Of a DNA stretch of 64,000 nt, positions 23,891 to 34,590 are shown in pieces (the first letter of the stretch is position 1; the number at the start of each line of letters is the position of its first letter). This DNA is from Pyxicephalus adspersus. Lineage: Eukaryota; Chordata; Amphibia; Anura; Pyxicephalidae. A program made the position numbers and the translations under genes. Under the pieces are notes generated by a model. It saw nothing but the letters and a program-made list of their open reading frames with translations. It made no database searches and was not told the origin of the DNA. The DNA is taken from the NCBI RefSeq assembly GCF_032062135.1, contig NC_092869.1:45430696-45494695 (forward strand), in the 5' to 3' direction.

Positions 23891-24129
23891 CCAGCTCTTT
23901 GGTTCTCTCTGCCTCTCTGCAAGAAAAGGACACATCAAACCAACTCAACCCTTTTGAAGTCTCCGGGTCTATAAATAAAACTAATTCTAAGCAGGAGGCG
24001 GATCCAAACAGCACAGAACACAGAGTATTGTGACATTAAATGCTGCAATTTGTCCACACTGACCATATTAACATACCCCTGGCAACTCTCATTATTGCCC
24101 TCAACAAAGCCATGCAACTCCTAATCATT

Positions 24130-25450
24130 CATTTGTGCCCTCACCTATGCCACCACCAAACCCCCTAATGTCTCTGCTCACTGTGACAACTCATGCCATA
24201 TTACCCACCTTGTACCCAGACACATGCCATCTCTCTTACTGTACCCTCAGGCCTCTGGCCCCCCTATTACTATTATGTGTATATACTGAACTCCTCTTCA
24301 ACCCCTACCACCCCTGTTACTGCCCATATTAAACCCCTCCTCAGCTTTGGCACTTCTCTTGCTGTCCTTTACCCCTCCTGGTACTGTCCTAACTACCTAA
24401 ACTGATCTCAGTCCTTAATATTGCCCAATCTAAACCCCTGACACATTTATTCACTTGCATGTGCCCAGACTGAACCTTTTGCCAGCCATTGCCACGACTG
24501 TATTATACCCACAATAAACCCCTGGCAAGCCCCTGCTACCCTTTATAATGTCCTATACCCAAACTGATCCCCTCTCCAGCTTCTTACCAACCTTATTATC
24601 GTTCTGTACCCACATTGAATTCTCTGCCAGGCCACAGATATTAGTATTACTGTACTATGCCCACACTGACCCCCTACTCAGCCCTTCCCACCCGTATTAT
24701 TGCCCTATACCCATACCTACCCCCTGTCCAGCCCCTGCCTCTTCATCATTGCTCTGTACTCAACCTGAACCCTCGTCCATGCCTCTGCCACCCCTATTAC
24801 TGTCCTGTGCCCACAACAACCCCTATCCAGCTCTTCCCACCCTCAATTTTGCCCTATACCCATACCTACCTCCTGGCCAGCCCCTGCCACCTAATCATTG
24901 CTTTGTGCTCACACTGAACCATCTGTCATACCCCTGCTACCCCTATTACTGTTCTGTGCCCACAACAACAGGTTTCTAGCTCTTCCCACCCTCAATATTG
25001 CCCTATACCCATACCTACCTCCTGGCCAGCCCCTGCCACCTTATCATTGTTCTGTACTCAACCTGAACCTTCATCCATGCCTCTGCCACCCCTATTATTG
25101 CCCTGTGCCCACAACAACCCCTATCTATCTCTTTCCACCCTCATTATTGCCCTATACCCATACCTACCCCCTGCCCAGCCCCTGTCACCTTATCATTGCT
25201 CTGTACTCACACTGAACCCTTTGCCATGCCTTTTCTACCCCTGATACTGTTCTGTGCCCTTGCCAACCTCATTATTGCTCCCTGTACAGCCCCTTCTATC
25301 TTATTGCACTGTGCCCACATTGTGCCCCCCACAGCCCCTGCCATCCCCCTGCCTACCCCTTTCATGTGTCCACATTGATGTCTTGCTCAGCCCCTGCCAC
25401 CTTTTGGGTGCCCGGTGCCTACAATGACCCCATGCAAACCTCTGCCCTCT
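24130..25450 (+). repeat. C-rich tandem array with about 150-bp higher-order unit
   Basis: Monomers of about 50 bp such as CAGCCCCTGCCACC-TTATCATTGCTCTGTAC and CCTATACCCATACCTACC. A three-monomer block recurs near 24693, 24841, 24992 and 25140, spaced 148-151 bp. The + strand is almost free of G. Pro-rich open frames are a by-product. Confidence 0.85.
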
Positions 25451-25605
25451 TCTATCTCTTCCCTGTGCCCACTTTGTACCCCTTCCCCATGCCCAAATCA
25501 CACTCTCCTCACAATACAGAAATTCTCGGTCATAACTACTGAATTACACATAAGAACCACCTTCAGTGGACGAAGAATTACAAGCTCCAGTCGATCCCTG
25601 TAGCT

Positions 25606-25624
25606 ATATGCTGGGACTTGTAGT
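25606..25624 (-). promoter_or_regulatory. ZNF143/STAF-like promoter motif upstream of KCNK13
   Basis: On the minus strand this reads ACTACAAGTCCCAGCATA, close to the ZNF143 (STAF) element ACTACAATTCCCAGNATGC found in many vertebrate promoters. It lies about 1.25 kb before the KCNK13 start codon, at the point where sequence changes from the C-rich tandem array to more GC-balanced DNA. A role as the KCNK13 promoter is inference. A second, similar site in the intron shows that such motifs also occur away from promoters here. Confidence 0.4.
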
Positions 25625-26535
25625 GCCTCAGTGCTGGGCTGGTTGGGGAGCTTCGAACAGAACATCGATGCCCAGCGCTGTGCAGGGCAGACTGTATTTC
25701 CCTGCTTGGCCACAAGAGGCGCTCGCTGCTCCCTGCAATCAGCCTGACAACCTAGAAGGGTTTGGCAGAGCTGAGCATTTGCTGGGAGCTGGAGGAGAAC
25801 CTGGGGGGTGGGGGAGAAGTGAGGACCAGGAGCCTGGATCTTACAATCTGCTGGTCCACACAGCACTGAGCATTGCATCTGAGCCAGGGAGCTATCAGGA
25901 GCACCAGGAGAAGAGCTGGAAGAGGTCACAATACCCCCCTGGTGAAGTTTCTCTGTGCCCCCTGTATGTGGATTACTGAGGTCTCAGGATTAAGTCACAG
26001 CAGGGTGAAGTTTTCTTATTTTTTAAGTTTTTGCAATTCCTTATGCTTGAAAGGAGCCATCATTCAAGCAGGTTGGATCAGCCATACACAGGCTCCCCTA
26101 GGTCTGTGCAGACACAATGAATTTTTGAGCAATGACATCTGGCACAATAAACCTGCAAGCAGCTGAGCAGCACTGACAGAAGACTACCATGAAAGTTCCA
26201 CACTTCATCATCTGAATTCTAATCCTAATGGTGGCTGCTCTGTAACACAGGATGCCTGTTAGAAGCCTGGATTATTCTGGATGTACAAAGCACTCTTGTG
26301 TTGGGTTATATCTGAGATTTGTAGATTGATGGGGATACAGCTCAGAGTTACAATCTATGCAATAGCTCATGGTTAGTCTAAACTGTCTAGAAATGAAAGT
26401 CTTAGTTAGCCAATCTTCCCACATGGTGACCACCATATTGGCAGATGTTTGTCAGCTCCATAAATTTGGTGTGGTAGCCTGATTGAGTCCATGTTCTGGG
26501 GTATGGTGACACATTTATCATGGAGCTGGGCTAAT

Positions 26536-26557
26536 CTTCCTTTCCTCTTCTCCTAGA
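26536..26557 (+). promoter_or_regulatory. Possible 3' splice acceptor in the KCNK13 5' leader
   Basis: A strong pyrimidine tract (TTCCTTTCCTCTTCTCC) followed by TAG lies 310 bases before the KCNK13 ATG. It could be the boundary of a 5' UTR exon. Nothing upstream identifies the partner donor, so this is only a candidate. Confidence 0.25.
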
Positions 26558-26867
26558 AGAACCCAGACCATGGTCTCATCTACCCAACTAGGAACCTTCT
26601 TGTACTCTTTTGGCACAGGTGTATGGCCAAGTCCAGAGCAGGTTGTAGTCTTCATAAGTTGTTGTAGAGACCCTTAAGGATTTAGGAATGGGTTACAGTT
26701 CTGTATAATGTAAATCTACCATCAAATGTGGCTAAAATGTCTTCTAGAAGCCCCATACACATGGCAATGTCTTCATCTGAGCTGGGTCCCTCATGAGCCC
26801 ACATGGAGATGTAAGTAGCTGAGCCCCTTTGGTTGGCATCCTGCTCCTAGCTGCCTCGGGGCAGAGG

Positions 26868-27204
26868 ATGGCTTGTCGAGGTTGCTGCTGCTGCATATTT
26901 GGTCACTGGAATGAAGATAATGGTCGTTTCCTCCTGTTGGCCATGCTTATCATTCTCTACTTGCTTTGCGGAGCGGCGGTTTTCTCGGCCATTGAGCAGC
27001 CCAAAGAGAGAGAAGCCAAGGAAAGATGGCAGCTAAAGTTTGACAACTTTACCCAAAAGTACAACCTTAGCAAGAGCGACCTGCGCAACTTCCTGCGGGA
27101 CTACGAGGAGGCCAATGTGGCTGGCATTAGGGTGGACGCCATCAGACCCAGGTGGGATTTCACTGGGGCCTTCTACTTTGTTGGCACTGTCGTCTCAACA
27201 ATAG
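26868..27204 (+). CDS. KCNK13: KCNK13 (THIK-1) first coding exon
   Basis: Two-pore-domain K+ channel subunit of the plasma membrane, which dimerises to carry a background K+ current. The 112 codons plus one base start MACRGCCCCIFGHWNEDNGR. TM1 follows at about residues 21-42 (FLLLAMLIILYLLCGAAVFS). The extracellular cap has NFT (N60) and NLS (N66) glycosylation sites. Residues RPRWDFTGAFYFVGTVVSTIG form pore helix 1 and the start of the first selectivity filter. The donor GTAAAC at 27205 splits the filter Gly codon after its first base, and THIK genes have an intron at this place. The ATG has A at -3 and G at +4, with an in-frame TGA at 26820-26822. It resembles KCNK13 more than KCNK12: it has AGIRVD and lacks the Arg-rich N-terminus. 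Adjacency to TDP1 agrees. Exon 2 is outside the window. The Cys cluster C3/C6-C9 is absent in human KCNK13. Confidence 0.94.
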
Positions 27205-28715
27205 GTAAACCTTTATATTATGATCTTTAGGCGTTATTGGTTTGCATGTTATTTTATTCATTTGAAATACTTGGTAAGCCAAGGTGCAATGTGCAGATCT
27301 CCAATACTCCTATCTGACTAGCAGACGTAATCCCAATCACTAAAATCCAATAAAATCTTTTTTCAATATTTCTAAACCTGCAGCTTTCATTTCATCCTAA
27401 GTGATTGTGCCTTAAAGGTTTTTCTGCAGGCACTTTCTTTCTTTGACAGGAGGTTTGGCAGGGTTACAGTGATAAGGGTAACAGAAGCTCTAAAGATGTC
27501 AGTGTGCCTACTGGGCACTAATAAGGTGGCAAGGGCTGGACAGGAGAGTCAATGGGGGTATAATGAGGGTGGAAGGACCAGAGAGAGTGACAATAATCTA
27601 TCCCTGTCTAATAAATGTGCTCCTTTATTGTCACCCTATCACATGTGATTCTAATAAATTCTACAAGTGGGCATTTTAATAATTGCTATGCAGACATGAA
27701 CCACGCTTGTCACCATGAAAATCCCCCCCTGGGAAATGCCATGCAACCATCACTTAAGTGCATGTAGACAGAAAATGTCTTCAAGGAGGGAGCAACAACA
27801 CAGAGATGTAAGGTTAGGGAAAAAAACAATAATTGTGGAGCAAACTAAACTCTGTTATTTGGGGTTTACATTCACTTGATTGCCCGGTGTTGCTGCACTT
27901 TATCCCTCATCATTGCCCTGTGCACTGCCTGAAAACTTCCATATGCTGTATATGTTAAAAAACTATTTTATATAACTTTCGACCTAAGTATTGATCTGCT
28001 GAGATGTAAAGCCTTGAGAGGTATCTGCAATCCAGCACTTCCGGGTGCATCAGGTATGACCCCAGTGGGAACCATAGAAGTGTTATTGGCATTGCGGGCG
28101 ACTAAAGGAACCGCATCACCCAATGACTTCTATTCTATACAACTCACCCAGAGGGGTCAAATAGCAGCTGTGCTTGGAGCTTTGCTACAGAACAAAAATA
28201 TCACCAATCGAAAATGTATATAAAAATAAACTGACTTTGTAACGTTTTAATTTCCTTTCCCTGCGCTATAGTAAATGTAAAAAAACCTATAAATTGAAAT
28301 ACTAATATTCAACCTTTTTGCTGCCATTAATTAATTCCATGTATATGGAATTTCATATGTAAACATTTTCCCAGCTAATAAAGGTGTGAGTTGTGTTTAC
28401 ATGTCTTCACCTATCATATAGGAGAGATCCGAGCTGCTATAAAGCTGCAGACCTGGTTCTTCCTCATCTGCTATCTCATAATAAGTGTACCCTTTCTATA
28501 AGGAATTTCTTCTTCAACAATCTTGTTATCCACCTTGTCATTGTTAGAATGAATTCTGCAATGATACATGAGTCAGTGAGCCCCCCAACAATTATCGCTG
28601 TCTGAACCCATAAAAAGCACCTCAATATTTCTTTATTTGGGTCTACACCCGACTATTGATATACATATATTGCTTTTATTCTTTGTTGGGCATACTATCA
28701 ACACTGTAATGTAAT

Positions 28716-28771
28716 GGTCTCTATTATCCCCTGAAGAAGCCCACATGGGCGAAACGCGTCGGGAAGAGACC
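28716..28771 (+). ncRNA. Hammerhead ribozyme (minimal type), best copy
   Basis: Order: stem I strand GGTCT (28716) and TCCC (28727-28730); core CTGAAGA (28731-28737); unpaired A (28738); stem II GCCC/GGGC (28739-28742 with 28747-28750) and loop ACAT; GAAA (28751-28754); CGCGTC (28755-28760); stem I partner GGGA and AGACC (to 28771). All invariant hammerhead bases are present, stem II is perfect, and stem I forms two helices around an internal loop, as in natural hammerheads. Predicted cleavage is after C28760. The extra A between A9 and stem II is a departure from the textbook fold. Activity is inferred, not shown. Confidence 0.7.
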
Positions 28772-29924
28772 AAACGTCTCTGTCTCTTTGATTCCTGATA
28801 CACGTTTGTGAAAACTTTGTTAAAGGATACAGTGAGTGTATTAACCTCAGACACTCCCATTTTTTATGGTTTTTATAATTCTTGTATATTTAATAAAAGT
28901 GATTTTTTAGTTTCATACAATACCTAAAAGTTTTTCTGTGCCGCAAGTAGCCTACTGTTCTGTCCTTACATTTTCTCATAAATTGTCCCTACTCGGACAT
29001 AGGCTTACGCACATTACTAAATTGAGTGGTTTATATTACCTTACATCATTATTAGGAGGTTGACAACACGTATTTGTTCCCAATCTTAATAACAATAACG
29101 TGAAAGTAAAATAATTATAAAATGGGAAAAAGCCTAGACCCAGCCCCTCCTCACATACATAAGTATACATGCACATACAATGTAATACGCATGTGTGTAC
29201 GACAATTGTATGACACATGCAGAGTAATGCAACCCACAGTGGAATAATTCTGCAGTCATTTTATAGAATAAACTTTGATGTGACGAGCTATATGGATCTA
29301 TAAAGCAGCATCACCTGGAAATCATATTGTGTATCCCAGCCTGTGACTGCTTTGTGGGTGCATGCAATGTTTAGACTTGGCATGGTATGTTTACCCGACA
29401 TACAAACAGTGGGAAATGTTATTGTGTTTGTGTGTATATTTTGTGGAAACATAAGCTTGATAATCAATAGTGCAAATATCATGTGACTTAGAAAAATGTG
29501 CGACTGTTGCTACTTTATTCCATGGCGTTGGGTGTTTTACATGCAATGGGGTGTTAAAAAATGAATCATTATGAGAGTTATATTATAACTATATCTATTT
29601 ATAAAAGTTTTTAACCAACTTTTACCCAAAAGCTACATTTTTTACATTGGCTTCTATTAGAAAAATATATGAATCATGGGTCATAGTTATGTCACGCATT
29701 TTATGTTTTAAATCCAAAGTTAGAAATGTGAAAATGTGAGTGAATCTTGGGTAAAAAACATGTATAAATGTTTGTTGTGGAAAATGAAAAAGTAACTTGG
29801 ACATCACAGGGGTAAAAGGGGAAGCTGATTATTGTAGGAGGGATTAGTTGTCATTGCTGAACTTTTACAGCTGCTTAAAAAATGTTGTACCCCAGCAATG
29901 ATACAAAAATCAAACACAATGAAT

Positions 29925-30260
29925 ATTAATATTATTAATATACAGTATTTATATAGCACCAACATATTACCCAGCGCTGTACATTAAATAGAGGTTGCAA
30001 ATGACAGAGAGATACAGACACTGACACAGGAGGAGGAGAGGACCCTACCCCGAAGAGCTTACAATCTTGGAGGTGGGGGAAGTATCACACAATAGGAGGG
30101 GGATATGGAATGGTGAGAAGTAGTGAGGGTTTAGGAGACAGAAGAAGACGGGTAGGTGAGGTTGAAGCGTTGGGTTTTAAGGGCTTTTTTAAATGACCAG
30201 AAAGTAGGAACAAGCCAAATAGGATGAGGAACACCATTCCAGAGAATCGGAGCCGCCCAC
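29925..30260 (-). repeat. LINE (L2/CR1-like) 3' end
   Basis: Minus-strand copy. It has the TATATAGCACCAACATATTA tail, then GACAGAGAGATACAGACA, GAAGAGCTTACAATCT, GGTTGAAGCGTTGGGTTTTA, and finally the complement of the TLWNGL codons (ACCATTCCAGAGA). It is the same family as 35926-36415. Confidence 0.7.
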
Positions 30261-31055
30261 AATTATATTTGGGAGTTTCTGTTCTGTTTCCATTGTTTCA
30301 GATTTGGGGTTTCCTGGCAGGATATTTGCACATCACATCAATCTCTGAGCGTCTGGGTTTTATAAACTATGAGACTGATCAATACTTTTTCTGAACATGT
30401 AGATAAGGGAATTGGCCTAGCAGCGCCTTATCTCCCAGTTATTGGATTTGGCCCATGAGCCGCACATGTAATCTTTTACATCGTGTTCTTTTTCACTCTA
30501 AAGATTAATCTAAGAAGCTGATTGTGTGTTATCATTGACGTGTTTTCTGTAATGATGAAGGCAGATTTTGTCTCAGGGGCAATTTATAGTGAATGAGGAG
30601 CACTCGTCACACCGATGCTGATTAATATCTCTGCATATGTTCCCAGCCATGTCATACAAAATGTTCCATGCCAGGTCTATGAGGTACCACGGACTTTTCT
30701 GCCCTATCTATGATGGGCTGAGCTGAGAGTTGCTGGGTTCACTATGATTCTCTGATTGTGAATCTACTTGTAAATGTCACCTCTAAGAGTACTTTGCACA
30801 GCACCAAAGCTGTTAGAAGAGGTGAAGATGGAACATTTCAGTAAATCTTGGCAGAAGTCAGCAAGTTCCAACTCCTACCGAACCGAATGAGATCATCGCA
30901 CAGAAAGAACAGAGTGTCACTTGTCTCTAAATGTCGCTTAATGGAATAGTTATTTCAGCTGAAGTTATGTCCATACTAAAAACAGCAGAAGTGTTGCCGG
31001 AGGAGACCTGAGCTTGTAAAGTGAATATAACCCATAACAGAATGACAAATATCAT

Positions 31056-31310
31056 TTTGAGCTGCCCCGACTCTCTGGAATGGTCTCCTTGTCCTATTTT
31101 TCTTGCTCCCACTTTCTGCTCATTTAAAAGATCCCTCAAAACCCATTGCTTCAACCTCACCTACCCGTCTTCTTCTGTCCTAACCCTCACTACTTCCCAC
31201 CGTTCCATATCCTCCTCCTATTGTGTGATACTTCCCCAACCTCTTAGATTGTAAGCTCTTTGGGGCAGGGTCCTCTCCTCCTCCTGTGTTACTGTTTGTA
31301 TCTGTCCATA
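31056..31310 (+). repeat. LINE (L2/CR1-like) 3' end, truncated
   Basis: Reads LSCPDSLEWSPCPIF, with frame damage, where the intact family reads RAAPTLWNGL. It then continues through ACCCTCACTACTTCCCACC and TTAGATTGTAAGCTCTTTGG. The very end of the tail is missing. Confidence 0.65.
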
Positions 31311-31899
31311 AGTGATGGTGGAAATCCTTAACAATGGGCGCAGTGAGGGCTTAGCTGGGAAATTATTTTCATCTGAACAAAATGGGAAAACATTAAAAAC
31401 TCTAATACAGCAAATTTTTTTAATACCAGTCCATTTGCAGACTCACACCATGCTGGTAGATGCAGCCCTGAGCACGCAGCGCATGAAATGATTGCCCGTT
31501 CTCCGATCTGCCAGCGTGTGAGAGTTTTAGCTGGTGGGGATAATTCTCTGTGACATGCTGGCATTGAATATCGAGCAGCATGAAAAGCAGATTTCCTGTG
31601 CCAATCTGAAACACCTGTTGCTCCTTTTTCACATTAATTAGGACAGCCAGGTGCACCTGTCAGGGTCCCAGAGGCCACCCTGAGGGGACTATCACAGCCC
31701 TTACAACAGATGATGTGGGCCCAGAGCCCAGTGAAGGGCCAGATATGGGGAGCAACCTGTTCCAAACTGGTGCAAGAGGGAATTGCAAGATAGAAACCAA
31801 TTATAGGCAGAACAAAAATGGAAATTGTATTTTAGGTAGATAAAAAGTAGAATATTGGGCTGGTTTTTGTTATATGCAGTCAGGGGGTACATGGAGCAC

Positions 31900-32510
31900 A
31901 GGCAAAGAGGGATGACCAAGACCCTGGTCCTGGGTTCAGAGGGCCCAAGCCCCACACTTGACCCAACTCTTGCTAATAGGTACAGAACATTCTTCTATTT
32001 ATCTCATAGAGGTCATAGGGCCCAGGACCCACCTATAACTCATGCTGATAGGTACAGAACATTCTGCTTCTGATTTTGGAGGTCAGGGGCCCAGGAATAA
32101 CACATGGCCTGATGAACAATGACAGTTTCAAAACACTATGCTCTGGATCTAAGAGATCAATGGAGCCCAGGTCCTTCCCTCATGTCTTGACCCATACCAG
32201 TAAGTTCAGAACACTCCGATCCTGATCCTCATGGGGCGCAGACCCCATACGTCACCTGCCCCAGTTGATGGGAATAGAACACAGCACTTCTGGTCCTGCT
32301 CATCACATGGTCCAGAATTTGACCCATTCCAATAGGAACACAACACACTACTCCTAATCCAAAAGGTCAGAGGACCCAGACTCCCCGGATGACCCAACAC
32401 AACCCCAAATGTACAGAATGTTTCACTCCTGGTCAAAGAGGCCAGAGGGCCCAGACCCCACACATGACCGGACCCACTGATTGGTACAGAACAATCTGCT
32501 ACTCCTTGAC
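31900..32510 (+). repeat. Degenerate tandem array, monomer about 65-72 bp
   Basis: Recurring GATAGGTACAGAACATTC, AGAGGTCA-GGGCCCAG and CACACATGACCC. Units are diverged. The array ends just before the mariner element. Confidence 0.75.
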
Positions 32511-32572
32511 ATCCAGCTTTTTCTCGGCTCATCTGTGTTTGTGTTTTGTAAATGTGAGTAGTTTCATATGTA

Positions 32573-33861
32573 CGAGGGGGTGCTGAGAAGTTCCTGGCTT
32601 TGCCCCCTTCCAGATGAAATAGAAAAATGAGTGTGGGGGCATATGACAGCCTAAAATCTTAGTATATAATTGTGCAAATATCAGGTCTTTGCGATTCTTA
32701 AAACTGTTTTTTCTTTTAGTGAGAAGCTGTGATGGCAGAGGCACAAGCAAGTTTCACGTCGTTGGTGTTACAGGCTGTCATGAAGTTTTTGTTTCTCCAG
32801 GGAAAGTCAGCAAAGGACATTCACACTGAGATGTCACAAACACTGGGGGAGAAGTGTCCTTCCTACAGCACTGTAAAACCTGGATATCTTGTTTCAAGAC
32901 GGGGCATTTCAGCGTTGAAGATGAGCCCCGCAGTGTGCGCCCCCCAACCGCAACTGACCCGGCAACCTGCCATGCTGTCCATGAGCTGATTATTGAGGAC
33001 CGGTGAATATCCACAAAAAAGATAGCCCAGATACCTGACATCTCACAGGAGCGTGTTGGGTTTGTTATCACCCCTATCCTAGACATGGCAAGCTTTCAGC
33101 AAAGTGGGTGCCAAAATGTTTGAACAGTGATCAGAAGAAGGAACGAGTTTAAGCATCCAAAGCCATTTTGGCCCATTTTGAAGCTGCACAGGACTTTTTG
33201 GCTAGGTTAGTGACTGAGGATGAAACCTGGCTCCACATCTATGATCCTGAAACCAAGGAACAATCAAATGAATGGCGCCACAGCGGGTTTCCGCAGCTAA
33301 AGAAGTTCCGAACCCAGAAATCGGCCAAAAAAGTCATGGTGTCCGTTTTCTGGCACAGAGATGGTATTCTGTTGGTGGACTACCTACTTTAGGGCTCTTT
33401 TATCTCCGGACAGTATTATGCTAACCTCCTGGACCAGCTGAAGGAGGCAATTAAGATGAAACGCCATGGAAAGTTGACCAAAGGGATCTTTTTTTTGCTG
33501 GACAATGCACCTGCACACACGTCCATCGTTGTGGCTGCCAAATTGAACACCCTGGGTTTCCAATTGGTCCACCATCCCCCCTACTCACCTGACCTGGCCC
33601 CTTCAGACTATTATCTGTTCCCGAATTTGAAGAAACACCTGAAGGGGCAACGTTTGGAGGACATTTCTGATGTCAAAGATCCTACTGGAAGTTGGTTTGT
33701 GACCCATCCAAAGGACTTTTATTTGAACGCTCTAGAAAAGCTGCAACTACGCTGTACCAAGTGTATCAGTCTCAGGGGATTCATATTGAATAAATGTGTT
33801 ATTTCATAACTCTGGCTCTCTTCTTCCTGAGAAAAGCCAGAAACTTCTCAGCACCCCCTTG
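32573..33861 (+). mobile_element. Mariner (Tc1/mariner superfamily) element, full length but dead
   Basis: 1289 bp, bounded by TA on both sides (32571-32572 and 33862-33863). The left end CGAGGGGGTGCTGAGAAGTT matches the complement of the right end (CAAGGGGGTGCTGAGAAGTT) with one difference. It encloses a decayed transposase gene. It inserted just after the 65-72-bp array in KCNK13 intron 1. Confidence 0.93.
32732..33809 (+). pseudogene. Mariner transposase pseudogene (DD34D)
   Basis: The transposase cuts and pastes the element at TA sites. It starts at ATG 32732 (MAEAQASFTS), with the N-terminal helix-turn-helix region visible (KFLFLQGKSAKDIH, then PSYSTVK). The catalytic Asp residues are at 33219 (TEDETW), 33501 (DNAPAH) and 33606 (SPDLAPSDYY). 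Exactly 34 residues separate the last two, the mariner DD34D signature. Two one-base frameshifts (about 32877-32880 and 32941-32945) and three in-frame stops (TGA 33003, TAA 33150, TAG 33390) break it. The frame ends at TAA 33807-33809. It cannot encode an active enzyme. Confidence 0.93.
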
Positions 33862-34277
33862 TATTTTATTCATTTTATTGCATGCATTTTTGATTATTGA
33901 CGCAGTTTGCTACATTTTCCTACATGTAATTGGCATATTCTTGTCTGAAGAGAATAATCATAATCTCTGCTCATCATTTGTTCTACTGGGTATTGCAAAA
34001 CATTTGCTTCAACTTTTCAGGCCCCAAAATGAACACTGACACTTGAAAATTCATGCAGGTGGTGTTTTCCAAACAAGTCTGACTGATGTGTGTGACAATT
34101 TAATGTTTGCGGCGGCGTTCCTGAATTTATAATATCCCTGGGAATAACTCAGAAGAGAGCGCAGCTGGGGACGGCAAGACGATGAGGGTTTTGTACCTTT
34201 CTGAGAGGGTCAGTGCTGGGTCTTCCAGGAGGGTTTGTTCTCTCTCCCCACTGTGTGCTCAGCTGTTCAATACGTTC

Positions 34278-34590
34278 TCAAGAAATAAAGATGCTGTCTC
34301 TGTCCTGTCATTGGCTGTCGGTGCTTTTTGTAGATTTGTATGACCTGGAAAAGGCAAATTTATTACAAAATAAGCACCCACAGTGGAATTAGTCCGTCCA
34401 TGATTTTGGACGGCTCAGGATGGGTGTCACAACAGAAAATTGTCACCCGTATGGTTCTAGATTCAACAAGAAATAAAGATGCCATTTCTGTCCTGTAATT
34501 GGCTGTCGGTGTAGACTTGTAGGAGGCAAATAAAAAATTTGCAGTCAAAGGGGAATGGAACCATCTATGATTTTGGATGCCCATTTGGGT
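34278..34590 (+). repeat. Tandem duplication, about 190-bp spacing
   Basis: 34278-34428 and 34467-34590 share CAAGAAATAAAGATGC, CTCTGTCCTGT-ATTGGCTGTCGGTG, and CCATGATTTTGGA/CTATGATTTTGGA. No protein is evident. Confidence 0.65.

Larger units (their letters stand above)
14516..25600. other. Intergenic region between TDP1 and KCNK13
   Basis: About 11 kb with no supported gene. It contains a 31-bp minisatellite broken by an assembly gap, hammerhead-like motifs near 17.7-18.0 kb and 22.3 kb, hAT-like and LINE fragments, a perfect 12-bp hairpin at 21102-21134, and two long degenerate tandem arrays (22560-23890 and 24130-25450). Stretches such as 16870-17500, 18665-19400 and 19700-21090 show nothing I can name. 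Confidence 0.7.

Noticed and set aside
24548..25244. Pro/Tyr-rich frames in the C-rich array
   Set aside because: Generated by tandem monomers nearly lacking G. Frames differ by unit and have no start or splice context.
25566..25979. 137-codon frame upstream of KCNK13, and its minus-strand counterpart
   Set aside because: No similarity I recognise; GC-richer leader DNA. More likely promoter or 5' UTR.
32732..33809. A domesticated mariner-derived host gene
   Set aside because: Two frameshifts, three stops, and flanking TIRs with TA sites show an ordinary dead transposon.
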